From Chamaea fasciata (taxonomy: Eukaryota > Chordata > Aves > Passeriformes > Sylviidae): a DNA stretch of 64,000 nucleotides. How positions within the stretch are numbered: the stretch's first letter is position 1; each line of letters starts with the position of its first letter. The position numbers and the translations under genes are program-made. The notes beneath the pieces are model-generated. The model saw nothing but the letters and a program-made list of their open reading frames with translations, did not search any database and was not told the origin of the DNA. Location of the stretch: positions 84,718,087-84,782,086 of the forward strand of contig JARCOQ010000002.1 of the NCBI GenBank assembly GCA_029207755.1, given 5' to 3'. This document shows, piece by piece, positions 1 to 13,900 of this stretch.

Positions 1-1805
1 AAAAAGCCCTCTGCTTCCTTGTTGAAGCCACTTAATTCTGGAGGAGGACAAAAAAATATCAAAACCTGTTCTGTAACATCTTTGGAGCTCTGTGTATCAG
101 AATCTGAAAGGTAGGATCTTTTTGTCACTGCTGTACCTCTTATTCTTTTTCCCTAAGCACCTATTAGCAGGCACTGTCAGAAACCCTTGAAGAATCACTT
201 CCCTGTCCCTACATAACATAACAAGACATTTTTAGTTTCTTATTTCAATAGAAATCTGGAGCCAGAAAAAAAAAATAGACAAAACAATACAGCACCTTTA
301 TAAAGTCAGTTATCAGGTAGTTTGGGCTGGGAAATCTAATGTGGAAGCAACTATAACTATAATCCCTGTATCTATTTTCCAGACTCACCTCAGTAAATCA
401 TTTAAGCCTATACTAGTATGCCTCCCTTCTCAGGAAACCACTTGAGAACCTCTTGTCCAAGGAATTTAAGGACTTTGAAGAGCTTTAACACAACACAGAT
501 GCTTCAATGGTTTGTGGACCTGAGCCTTAAATACAGAGTTAGATTAACGTTTTAAACAGGACTGGAGTGTGCCTGCCAGTTAAATACATGCATACATACT
601 GCTCTGCACAAGAACATTTCCTCAGTAATGGCTTCAGCTAGTCCAAATCTGATTTCCCTTGAGAGTCATAAAATACTCATCTACACTGAAACAGACATCT
701 AACACACGGAACATCATGGCCTTGAGAATAATATTCATTTCCACAAAAAGTTTCAGAAAAAAACTATATAATGGAAATGTAAGGATACTGCTACAGTAGC
801 CACTGCTAGCTATTTTGTCATTAGTTATTTCATCCAAAGTGTTTGATGAGGTCTACCAAGACTTTTTAACATTCAGATGAAGCATTTAAAACAGCAAGCC
901 CTTAATCTTGACTCGGATTTCAAAAATACGTACTCACCAAAACTGCTTATCTCAAATTTTACTTGGACAGTACATAAATGTTATCCTAAATACAGTAAGA
1001 TGAAGATAAACTAGAAGGAAAAAAAAAACTCTATTTGACCTTGCTAAATATCATCAGGTTGTTATATTTTTGGTAGAGAAGGGGCAAAAAAAAGAGAAAA
1101 ATTCACCAATAAAATGGAAGTCCAAATCCTGCTTTTTTCAGTAAGATATCTTGTTGTCCTAATATACAAACCAGAGGGCAACATTTATTTTTTCTGTTCT
1201 GCAATAGGTTTTCCTTAGACTGCCTATTATTTTGTAGATGTCATACAAAACCTAAGTGTCCATATGGCTGCAGAAATGTACATGAGGCAGCTAGTTAGAG
1301 CAGTGAACTTCTGATTATGTGCATTACTTAATAGCTCATGCCCTGACTGATGTAGACTCTTCAAACTTGTCTTCAAAACAAAATTGCAAAAAGGGCAGAT
1401 AACCACTATCAGTACAGGCACAAGCCAAGCTACGCTTCTTGGTGTCACAAGGGATCCTAGGTACACAGCATTAATGTTTATTAAGTTTTATTGATGATTC
1501 TTGAAGTTGTCTGCCCCCTTATAGTTCCAATAATTTTTGGCACTTTTAGCAGTAATTCAAAAATGTTCAGACTGGCTTTCACACCTGTGTTTCAGAAGGA
1601 GGACAAAAGTTCGAAATCTTCATCAGTTTTCTTCTATGGCTACTAAGAAACCCAACATACAAGATTCTGATTTAAAATAGGCTTCTGGCTTAGTACTTCT
1701 GCCGTCAGTTTACCAACCACTTCAATTTATTATGACAGTAAATGTCAAACTTTTCAACGCTCACATAAAGAGAGCAAACTGATTTTATGTGAAAGAAACA
1801 CAAAC
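1..1805 (-). other. VWA3B intron (continues beyond window)
   Basis: AT-rich intron after the 1.9 kb exon. I searched the minus strand for the expected start of the second VWA domain and did not find it. No repeat or other feature seen. Confidence 0.7.
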
Positions 1806-1960
1806 CTTCCTTCCAGTTGTCTGAGAGCTGTCCTCATTTTCTCTTTGTACTGCTTATACTTTTCTGTAGTAACATATACATGAACTACAGATCCATCTTT
1901 CCAGAGGGTATGTACAAACTTGTCACAGTATCTTGCATGAATTACCTTCCTCTTTGTCTC
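1806..1960 (-). CDS. VWA3B: VWA3B exon: linker before the second VWA domain
   Basis: The exon begins in phase 0 after a TTTGTTGTAG acceptor and ends in phase 2 at AAG|GTTTGT, encoding residues 447-498. It reads [12 protein letters not shown] at the start and LRQLEGR at the end, with [11 protein letters not shown] in the middle. This basic, tyrosine-rich segment aligns by eye with the linker before the first VWA domain ([16 protein letters not shown]), so it is the second copy of an internal duplication. The next exon, which should start the second VWA domain, is not visible below position 1806. The donor is not a strong consensus, so its exact end is slightly less certain than the others. Confidence 0.88.
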
Positions 1961-4900
1961 CTACAACAAAGAAAAACATATGTCATGTGGAAAACATATT
2001 ATTTTGCAGTGCTTTTAATATCTGGGGAACAAACTTCACAGATACATGCTCATTGCACATGAACAGGAATAGGAATAAACATGGGATATGGTGGTCACAG
2101 AATTTGCTCCTAGAAAGATTCAATAGAAATTGGTTTTATTCTGGCAGCTAGCAAAAAAACAGAAGCTTACCAAACAGTGCAATAGTAAAGCTTGATAAAA
2201 ACAAATAGAAGACAAATTAATCCAAATTTTCTTAAGGAACTGGAAGACACTGCAGCAGCTGAGACTAACATATCCTCCAAAGATAACAAGAAATCTTTGC
2301 CCCACCCCATAGAAACACAAAGAAAACCAAGGCTTTGCTTAAGCCAGTCCTGATTCTTCCTTTTAGCTTTTATGTCAACCAGCAAGGAGTCCTTAAAGCA
2401 GTCATTATCAAAAAGTTCTTTGAGACATTCTTATTATACGTATCAATAATTAATAATATGATTTTAACAAAAACTACAAAACAACAATGCCATACACTAT
2501 ATCATCAATTTATCCATCAACCAAACTTTAAAAGAAAAAACAAACAACTCACAGGACATGAGGGAAAATTAACAATACTTACAGCATCAGTTTGTGAACA
2601 TTCATCCTCTGGTTTAGTTTTTATGTCAACAAGCCCATCTACATGGCGAAAAACACAATCAGCAAGTGCATCATAAAGTGTGAGCTTCTGAGCTTTTAAG
2701 CCATACCTCTGCAACCACTTCTCAGAAGTCAAATATTTATCAGTTACATGTTTTGGTAATGGATGATCGTCTTTGTTTGCTAATAAAGAAAATAAATAAA
2801 CAAAATTTCCTGTATAACATGGTTCATTTTGGATAAGCTATTTTTAAAAACAGACCCTGATACTGGAATCAAAATTTTCAAACATGTTCTGCTTACTCTG
2901 ACAGCATTGGAGTGATTTTTAATAGCCTATACTTCGGCTGAAGGGTTTTTTCTTATGAGACAACTCACTGCAACAAATTTTTTTGTAACTGGAAAAAACA
3001 AAACCACCAGAAGACAGGGAGCAAAGACAATAAATAGTGAGATCAACGTACAAAAGGAATTTTCTTAGTAGTTAAATTACAAAATGCCAGAAAGTATTCC
3101 TGAATAAGATGTCTAACTTGAAGGTGAATCATTTGAGAAAATGAAACAACAGAAGATAAAATTGAAAATACAGTGAAGACCATTGGTTAACATTAATCTT
3201 TTTAGAGATGGCTATTTAAAATAAAAGGCAAAGAAAACAAAACAAAAAAAAAGTCATATTGTTTTACAAATAATCTAAGGACTATGTTAAGGTAGGGAAC
3301 TGCATAACTCTGGACACCAGTATAGTATACAGACAATACAGATAAAATAATAGGATACAGGATTCTCCACTCACGCATCACTATTCCAATAAATCACACC
3401 TAAACCAAATGACAAAGCAGTGAATTTATTTTGTCACACTTTAATTTTGGTGGACCAAGCAGTATAAATGTCTACTCAGTTTAGATGCAGCTACAATGAT
3501 CACAGTAGTAAGATACTGAGCCTGTAAATAAACCTATGGAGGCATCTACTGCCCTCACACACACAGAAATCAGCCAACATCAGGGCAGGGGCATGATCAG
3601 AGCCTGTTCATGTGGAAACCTTTGCTTTATGATTGCTTGTGGTCCTTAGAAGAACAAGTGTCACAAATGTGCTTATGCAATTTTGAAAAGAAAACTTTTG
3701 TTTTCTTTCTTCCACATGCTTTACATAGAGCATCTCCATTTTTTCAGGACTGAGTAGCTTCTCACTCTCCCTTGTTAAAGCCTTCCAGAACATAACTTCA
3801 GAACCAGCTGTGCTTTTGTCTCCAGAAGGATTCAATCCAATCAAAATGCACAGAACAATAAATGAGCCATGTTCTAGGCTAAACATAATGGCAGGAGGTA
3901 CTGGTTTGATGAATAAACGTGGATGTTCCTCTATGTTTTTTAAGACAGAAGTTGTCAGAGCTCTTACTCTGAATTGTTTTCAGACCTCTGCCCTTGACAA
4001 AAATGCAATCCCTCTGCTTCTTCCCTTTATGCGGAATGAACTAGCTACCAGGTTGGAGGCTATCACAAGAAAACTGTGACAGGAGAGGGATGAGGTATTT
4101 CCCCAGCACTGTGTAGAAAAAATGGAAGATTTACTGGTTCAGGCAGACAGGAAGAGAACACAAAAAAAACCCCAAAATAACTTCCATTTCCTAAAATCCA
4201 GGAAACTTCTAAACCCAGCCACTGGTAAATTAAAAATGGTGGGTTTCAGCCTGAGCTGTTAAAGTTTAGCAAGTTTAAGCCATAGTAAACAGAGAATTGA
4301 ATTGGAAAGTTTTAAGCAATCCTAAGTTTAGCTAACAATTATAGGTGCTATATAGACAAATAGCTGCTATACCCTGTATATAGATATTTTTGAGAAAATC
4401 ATCCCCAAATTGATGTGCAATCAAAACTGTTCTCAAAAAGATGTCGATCATTAACATAATGGTAGCTGTCTTGAAAGAAACAGAAATGATACCATCTTGA
4501 GAAGCAGACTGGTCAGATACTGATAACATTTTCTGAACTTGTCTCACTGTACTCCTGGCCTCCTCCAGCTCTTTCCAGATCAAAAAGACATCTTCACAGA
4601 CACCAGCTACTGCAAGAGAAATAATAAATAGAGCTTCAAATTTTTATGCAATTCCTGCTTTTTGTAACTCTTTAATCACCACAAAGTCATTGGTATATCC
4701 AGATGTTGCCATATAACCTTGTTTTCTTGAGGTCCCATTGCAATGACAAGTCCTGTTCTCTGACAGACTTCAAAAAAGGGCTCAAACCTGGCTCCAGGAT
4801 ATGACAGGGGTTTAGTATGTTCGAACTAACCTACAAAGTTGGCCACAGATTGTTTCCACAGTGGAAGCAAATACATTTTAACACTCTCGCAAAATAATAA

Positions 4901-7900
4901 GGAAACTGCACAATCAAATTCACTTGTTGCCCCCCGGGCTTCATTCCAAAACTTGGTTCCAAATATTAAATACAGTCTTGACATATTAAGAAAAGACTTT
5001 TTTTACTCTTTCCATTTCCTAAAGTACATAATTAATTTTACTTAAATCTTCTTTCCCTGATGACTATCTGATGAAATTTTGCTAAAGATAAATTCATTTT
5101 CATCCCAACAATTCTCAACAGTCATTAAAAAATGCTACCAAAAAAAAAAATTACTACCAGGCTATATTTTCAGAAGAATTGAAAAAATCCAAAGCTGGAA
5201 TTGAGACAAGGTTTTCTTAATTTCAACAGATATATCTTTCTTTATGAAAATAATAAAAATATTTATTTATTTCATAAAAGAAACTACTAAAATTGAGACA
5301 CCTTGTATACCTAAGCAGTAGGATTGGTATTAACAATGTGTTAAATTAGGTTACTCTCTGAGTTTAAACAGCAATATAGGACAATACAGAGAAACTGTGC
5401 GCAGTGTTACAGTAAAAATATAAAAGAAACTGAATCATCAGCTATCCTAACCACAAATACAGGTTACAAACTATAGCAGATCACAAACTATTTTTGAATT
5501 GCACATAAAAATGCTGAACAAGGCAAACTGTATCTTACCATCCAGTGGTTCAGCTCCTATACAGCGACGGTTCACTGTATGACAGGTAAGATATGCAAAC
5601 TTGTCTACTCAAGTAGGTTACCAGTAAACAAACAAACCTGATCATTTTGTTCTTTCAATAAACTTTCTAGGAATAATAATAATAAAGGAGTCACACAAAT
5701 AAGAACTCAATTTTAATTGTGAAATGCTTTCAAAGAAATATTTTGAATTGTGTTATTGTACACTGCCATCTCCTGGGACCTTCCTGTATTTCAAAACATC
5801 TGTTGCAGTCATTAGGACAAAGTTCAACATTTCCTAAATCATAAAAAGCTTCAGTAGGGCAGATCATTCCACGATATGAAACACAAAAGAGAGAAAAAAC
5901 CTCAGTCTATAATAATTGTCTGTTAAATTTAAGAAAAGTATCCTCTTCAAATATTTCACAAAGAATTCAACTTTTATTTTATAAGCAATCTCTCCCCAGA
6001 AATGCAAACACATGCATTCACACCACACATGAAGGTAGTTCTAAGTTTAAGGCTGTTATGAATGCAATTCCAGTGGTGCTGTATCCAACTAAATCTGGAT
6101 ATAGTCCACAAGCTGCCAATTACTATCATCCGAATTTAGTTTTATGAATATTTATAATATTTTAAAATATTTTAAATAATTTGAAAATATTGGAAGCCTT
6201 TTGTCTACTTAACTACCTCTAAAACAATAACAATTATATCATTCTGTTGCTTCATTTCCCCTTAAATTAATGCTATGGACTCATCAGTAAAACTCATCAG
6301 TTTTACAGGATTATAGTTACTGTCCCCATTAAGATAGATGGATTGAATTGGTATTGCATGAGAAGACTTTTTTTCCTCATTTATGCTTGTAGCAAAGCAA
6401 AGTAAAACTGCATGTTTTTTTAAAGGAAGTGTGCTTGATGTCACTTGCTACACAAAAAATGCAGGCACCAAGAACTGCACATTGTGAAATTCCAGTTGCT
6501 TAAAACCTTTTTTCCGACAACATTTTTCCTGGGTTCAACTGGGAGAGAAGCTTGCAAGCAGTGATATCCACAGCAGCTTTCTCTGTCTATACAGGAAGCT
6601 CAGCTGTACCTCTACCTTGGCCTCTTTTTCCCTACAGCTAAGGAGGAGTGGAAAAAAAACCCTGTTCAAAACTGAACTCCCCAAATCAAAACCTACATAC
6701 ACATGCAAGGCATAGTATCTTCCAGATGTGGCTCTCAGCTGTGGCCCATCCCTCAAAGCACATCTCTGGTAAATAACCAAGAAAGCACGAACCTCACTTT
6801 GGTTTGAACTCCCTCTGCTCACACCTCAGATGTGCCATTTTTTGGGGACCACCAACCGAAGAAAGTCACCCCTCTGGAGGGTGCAGCTCACAACGACTCC
6901 AAGCCGCTATCTCCTGCACACATTCATGCACCCATGTCCCAGGAATAATCTTAAAAAATTACTTTTTTCCAGGGAGAGAAAGGGCCCTCCTGGTTCCCCC
7001 CACCATGAAGCACTTTCCCAGCCATTCTGGGTGGCAGTGTAACAGCCAGACCTCTGGGGACCCCCTGGTTCCAATCAAAACCCACCCCGCTGCAATGGCA
7101 GGAGGGTGGCCACCAGTCACACACGAGGGGACCGGCCTGAACACCCTGCTGCTCGTGTCCAGCCTGCGCCAAGCGCAGTCAGCTTCCCTCAGCTCTCCCC
7201 ATAGCCGTCACCCTGGGTAATGTTCCCGGAGTGCCCTGCCTGCAGGGAAAGGCGTTTCTGCCCTGGAGAAGGGAGGGCCTAGAAAAGAGGAAGAGGATGA
7301 GCAAGGTTGCAGCGAGAGCCTGTGGCAAGGGGCAGAGGCATTTTGCTGACAGCTGCAAATTGAGAAGCAAGATGATAGACCTAAGCAAAAACACAACCAC
7401 ACTTGCACATGTACACGGAAATTCATAACTGCCCTCATTTCCATTTCCCAATTATTTAACTGGCAAACAATCTCAAAAGAAGCAGCTTTTCCACATGCAT
7501 CTCTCCACAAACAAACTCATCCGGTTTGACAAGTCACTATTTGATTTCCATATTGCTAATGAAAAAAATCCTGTACATTTAAAAAAAAAAAAAGCAGCCC
7601 ACAAAATATCCAAAATATCTACAATATCTTTGAAACAGGAAGCAAATATCAATACAAAAGCAAATAATAGAAAACAGACGCATTTCTGACTTGTCTGATT
7701 ATCTGATTTAAACAACAGAAGCAAGTAAATCCAAATATAATGAAATAAGATCTATTTGAAAATTAATTTGGTGGCAAAGGAAGATGGGGAAATTGATTTT
7801 CTTCACTTCCAGTCCCTTTCTCAGCCTCCACGTGGCAGCAGAACACAGCAATATACCCTTAAGCATTGATTTGTAAAATCTCCACTGAAAGGGGCATGAA

Positions 7901-10900
7901 TGAAGGCACAAAGAAGCGTAAGAGGGTAGTCCACAGGTTTTACCTGCTAGGTCAAACTGCACTGAAACTCACTGCAGCCCAATCCTGCCCCCTTTCCACT
8001 GGGCAAATGGACAAAGCAAATGACCTTTGTATCCCATGTGGTATCACAGAACAGCTATCTGCATCACTCTCTACACATTAGCAAAGAGATTTGCCAGGCC
8101 AAGGTTAGGCTGCTGAGACTAGACAAAGCACATGCAAGAAAAAAGCAGAGGCAATGATCTTTGCTACAGCTTTTAGGCAAAGTAGCTACTCTTCAGTCAT
8201 TATCCTGGCTCTCCAAAGGGAGGGTTCAATCTTTCCCACGTCAGTGTACATAAACAGTGCAGAGTTCATTGACTTTGAGGTCATACAGGAGAATGACGCT
8301 CTTATGCTTTCCTTTTTTTACACACAACATCCTGAAATATTCCCTATCAAATTTCCCTAAATGTGAAAAATCAAGCACACCTAAGAACAGAGCCTTACAC
8401 TGTTCACAAGGAGGTCAGATACTTCCCTGTCTGGATTTATCACATCAGTAAAATTCCGATTTCAGTCCATTTGCATTTTCTCTACACATGCCAGCTCATC
8501 TATTCCACCACACTGAAACCCCTACACAGAAATTTACTGTTTCTATGTCAGTCACCGAGAACCCTCTATTCATTTCAGGATCTAGTTCAAGGCACCATTG
8601 CTTTTCAAGCCCTATGTAGAATTTATTGCCCTGTTACTCCTAGCAGATGACACAAATATGCCGGTTTTTAGAAAGATATCTTTTCTCCACAGCTTCTGCC
8701 ATTCCTTGCCCTCTATGTCTTCAAGTTCCAACTTTAATATCACCTCCTTTCCACTTATAATTTTAACTACATAACAAGACTGCTTAATTCTACAGCTTTT
8801 TGCAGAGGAATAAACTGCACAAAGAACGTGGGCAGAAGTGGTAACAGGAAAATTAGTGCGGGATGAGGAGATATTATCACATTGGTGAAATGAGGCTTTA
8901 TGTAAAAGCATTTCTCTGCCATAAGTAAATCTGAAGCTGCCAGCATAAAGACCCTAATTCTTTAATGAGTTACACCTGTTTTGATCTCGAGCACCCACTC
9001 AAAATGAGTGTAAAAAAATTCAAAATTGTCAGTTTTTCACACTTGCTTTCTAAATGTCTGCTGAAGATGCAAAATAGGGGAGAATTGAGCTCTTATCTAA
9101 AATTTTAAATAGTTCACTTCCGACTTGTTCTGGTTAAGCAGATAAAAAGGAGTGAACATAAAGATATCTGGTATTTGCAAAATGCTGATATTCAATGGAT
9201 AACCAGAAACTATCGGATGTCATTAAAACAGCTTTTCCAGTCTATATAATATGGTTATGAGTTTCAGCTTCCAGCTGTTGCATTTGTCGTGCAAAAAGGA
9301 ACATAATCAAAATATTCCTGTGCCTCCCTTTAGTTTTTAGAAACACCACATTTGGAGGATTAAATCTCTGGTTCATTCTCTATTGATTTCCTTGTGTAGT
9401 TTATGCCACACATCCAAGAACCAGTTTCAGAGCCCATTAGCAAGTAATCGACACTTTTATTTTTATTGCCTTATTACTACACCCTTGAAGGAGTCTCTGA
9501 AACAAGAGAAATCAGACACAGACCAGAATAATGTCTTCAATGTGTTTTCTTTTCTGAAAGGACTTAAGATTCTGCATATGACTGAAACACTCCAATTGGC
9601 TGCCAGTGATGTCACGACTGTGCTTGTAATACCCAGTACATGTAGAAAGCTAATTGTGTTCCTTTTTAATGTGTAAATTCCACTTCATAATAGCAATAAG
9701 ACGCAACAGACAATGCACTTCAAGGGGATTACTGCCCTTTTGAGCGATTAAAGCTATTCAGCTTTCAGCTTTAGAAACAGTGGTGAGGAAGTAATTTCAA
9801 TCATATAGGAGCTCTGGACTGTCTATTGAAACAGGCTGACTGCCTCAGGGGAAGAGGGAGGCAGCTCCCCATGCACACCCCCAAATGTGGTTCAGCAAGA
9901 AAGCACTCACAGCAGACTGAAGGCAATCATTATACTGCTCTGCATTAGTATGAAACGATAGCATTTTGAAGCAGACTCTGCTGTTGGTTTCTAAACACCA
10001 CATGGGTGAGTCTTGAGTGTTCTTTCACAATTCAAAAAAGCAGGTGATACCTCACTCCTTTATTTCTGGCCCCCCACAATGGCTCTTTCTCTTGTGCTGT
10101 TATAATCATGGTCCTAGTGAAGGACAGGTTAGTATGCAAGAAACTTCATTACAACCCAAATATGGGCCAGTCAGTCCAGGATTGACAAACAGCCTTACAT
10201 GAGACACCAAATCCACCTCAAACCTTACATACTCTAACAGTGAGAAGAGGATAACACTGTTCTACCTTTGGGGCAACACTAATGCCCCCAGAACAAAGAG
10301 AGAGTAGGGGGTAGGTGTGTTGAGCCACTAGACTAAAGACATCTTATGATTCCTGATGTCTAAAAGAAATATTTTTCTTTACTCTTCTGCTGAGAAAGAC
10401 ATCAGATTCAACACATAAAGCCTCACTTCATATCACAACCCCCTCTCCTCCCACCCTGGCTGAAATCACAGTCCAGTCCCACTGAACACTCACCCAGAGG
10501 AAGTATTACTGTGACTAATATGAAACACACTGAGCTTTCTGCCCAGCTCCACCCACCAGTGAAACTGTTTATTTTGGTTGTTTCCTCCCGGTATTTTTTC
10601 TATCAATCCTCCCACCACCACTTTGCACTGCCTCCTCTATGGTCACTTTACTGTGGTTTTTGCCTGTCTTTGTGACAAATTCTTGGGTCAAGCAAGTAAA
10701 CCTCATGTTGATTTAATCCCCTTATACTACCTATGATCTTGGCCTATATTGATGCTGGCTGTTGTATCATATGGTCTGCCACAATATTCCTCTTCCTTTC
10801 TACCATTTCTCCTTACGTTTCCACAAGGTCACTGGCATAAGCACACAAGTACTATTCTTCATATTCCTAAATAAATGATCTTCTTCTCCCTTTTTTTCAC

Positions 10901-13900
10901 TTTTCTTTTATTCTCACATGCACATCTTTACTCTCTTCATTTTTCTCCTTTTCTTGCCCTCTCCCTCCCATCCAGTGAATTTCCATTTCCAGACCAGTCC
11001 TGTCCTCACCCCACCCACACCTATAGGTTTCTTTTGATTTTATACCCATCAAGTTCCCAAACTACATTTCTATTCCGACATCTCACTGATAATATCAGTA
11101 TAATCTTGGGGTTTATATTGTCTACCTAGTGGCATTCGCCCTTTGACTTTTCCGGAGTTCAGGGCGATTAATTTTTTTCCATCCTCTTCATATTTTAGTG
11201 CAGGTCTAGTAGCATCTCTGCAGTCATTCTTTTCAGCAAAAGCATGGAATCTGTAATACAAAATGAGTTTCCACCAGTACAGAAAATACATAAATACTTC
11301 TCTAATTTTAAAGAGATATTTTTCACACATACAATGACAGAACTATATCTAAAGCTTCAACTACAATATTATTAATATTATCAAATTTTTTATATAAATT
11401 TATGTACTTTCTGAAGTCTTCTCACGTAGATTATTCTTTCTTTTTGATATTACTGCAAGGCACCTTACTCTTCAATTTCCTGGAAATCTATTTTTAATTA
11501 ATGTTTTTAAGAGGCTGAGCAGACATGTAATTTGAGATGTCTGAGATGACACTAACACCTTTTTATCAGATTATCCTCCCAGTTGAAAGCCTAACAGGAA
11601 CATTTATTTCATTATGGACACACAAATCAGGATGACAAGCAGACTTCATTTATCCTCACTGTCAAAACAGAGAAGCTCTCAGAGCAGGAAAAAGATGCGT
11701 TTCTAAAACAGAACTAGACTAGAAATAGGTACAAGGCATGAAAAGCGCTTGAACCTGGCCATTCCTGTGGGAAAGCTGATTTAAACTTATATACAGTTAC
11801 TGGGCAAATATCCACCAGCAAGTTATTAACGGGCCCTGTAAGTCTCTGCACAAAAGCTAGACTCGTAAAAAGGCAACAGTGAGAATAGTATCAAACAAAA
11901 CAACTCCCCTCAGCTCCCTGCCACAACCCTTTTTGCCTCTGTCTCTACCATACAAGAAACATTCACTTTCCTTTAATAAAGAAGGTATAAACACTGCCAA
12001 AAGAAAATGAGGGATAGTGACTGGCCATGTACCTGGTACCATAGAGGTACCATGCTTCTAAATGACCACAATCACTTTAAACACACATCAGACCAGAGCA
12101 AACATAACACTTTCCCACAGTCTTGTTTTTGGCAGAGGCTCCCATCTTCTAAAAGCTATTTCTAAACACAGATGGCTATAAAAGAGCTAAGCAGCTGCCA
12201 TCTTACCAATTGCTCTGCTGTCATTTGGGAGATTTCTACTGTTGGAGGGCTTCCCACCCTTGCACAAACAACAGTGAAACAGAAAAAGCTAGCAGCCATT
12301 TCACAAGTCTGGAACTGTATGGTGACTTCTGTTAAGCAGAGAAACACCTACTGACTCCTACTGCCTTCCTGCTGTTGAGCATGAGTTTGGTCTTGTGGGT
12401 TTTATATTTGTTCATTGGTTTTCCTTATTTTGATAACAGAATCAAGATTTAAGACATCTTATCCATTTCTACCGATGGCTGATTCTCACCACATGGCTGA
12501 TTCCCAGGATAAAGCAGTCAACAAGCCATGTGGAATATATTAATTTCCATCAACCATACCAAAAGGATGCTAAAGAGCATGTCACAGAGCTGCTTTTCCA
12601 CACAGCCAGGCCTGAAGAGTAACACCCCATCAATTTTCTATTATTCCATGAGCTGCTCATTTAGGACAGGCATTTCCTTTTCAGTATGTCTTTGTGGCAC
12701 TTGACCCAACAAAACTCTAGATCTTTTTCTGATGCTTGTGGATACTATTAACGTACAAAGCAACACAATAAAAACGTATTTCAGTTTATGTTGTGACCAT
12801 TTCCCCTGAACAGTTTTCCACACTTTAAGAGAGAGGCAGATGGCAGATGATTTTGGGCATAAAAAGGGAATATTCACTCAAGCCAGTGAGAACATATGCA
12901 GAAAAAAGCTGGGCTGTTTAAGCAGGGTCTGCATTCTAGTCATATCTCTTAAGACTATTTCCCCATCCCCAGACCACTTACTGAACTGCTTTGTCTCATT
13001 TTTCTCACTGATTATACTCAGGTATGTCCCAATACCATTCCTACCAGCAAAGAACTTAATGAGTACTGAAATCTTCACTGTCCTTCATCATACCTGCCAG
13101 AGGCCAAGTGGCACAACTCCTTCAGAAAAGTAATAGTTTCATCTTCCCTAGCATTGAAAGACACTGTATTGACTGGACAGGAGCCATCTGAAACCTTCTC
13201 AAGGAGTAGCTGCTTTGTGTCCACTGAAACATCCCCCACAGCAAAGTAATAAACAGCTTCAACCTGTCATTAAACAGAAAAAAAGGGTAATTGGAAGACA
13301 CTGTTTTACATAGACACCTGATACTTATTCAAGCACTGTCCTGTGCTCAGTATTGGTAGGAAAATTTGGTAAAACTGATGCATTACTTGGTCTATAAGAT
13401 TTTCAGACCTTTGGTTCTTCCTCTCATTTAGGCTAGTAATTCAAAGGAAGGCCACACAAAATTTCCTCAAGCGAGACAAGAACCTATACCACAGTCCCTG
13501 GGTATGATTCTGCCCAATGCAAGTCTCTTTCCTCAGAAGTTAACTGAAGCCAAAGAGAGGTGTAAGGAAGGACAACTGCATCATTAGTCAGAAAAAGGCT
13601 CTGTGCCATATGCCACTTTTATCAAGAGACATGCTATGCCAGTGCCTTGCCAGGGTTGAAAAGTAGGCACTTTATACCAGACATAGTTTTACTGGCAGCA
13701 CGTATTCTGAGGTTAGGAAAGATAGCAGTCAAGGGAGGTGATTTTCCCTCTGCTGTAGTGCAACCTCACCTAGAATATTGTGTGCAGTTGTGGTCACCGC
13801 AATATAACAAAGACACTAAACTATTGGAGAGCATCCAAAAGAGAGCAACAAAGATGGGTCTTGACAGGAAGCTGTATGATGAGTGTCTGAGGTCACTTGG

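Noticed and set aside
11070..11125. Read-through of the 11.1 kb exon beyond G|GTAGAC
   Set aside because: The next exon starts with two bases that need a phase-1 donor; GTAGAC supplies it, so the continuation is intronic.
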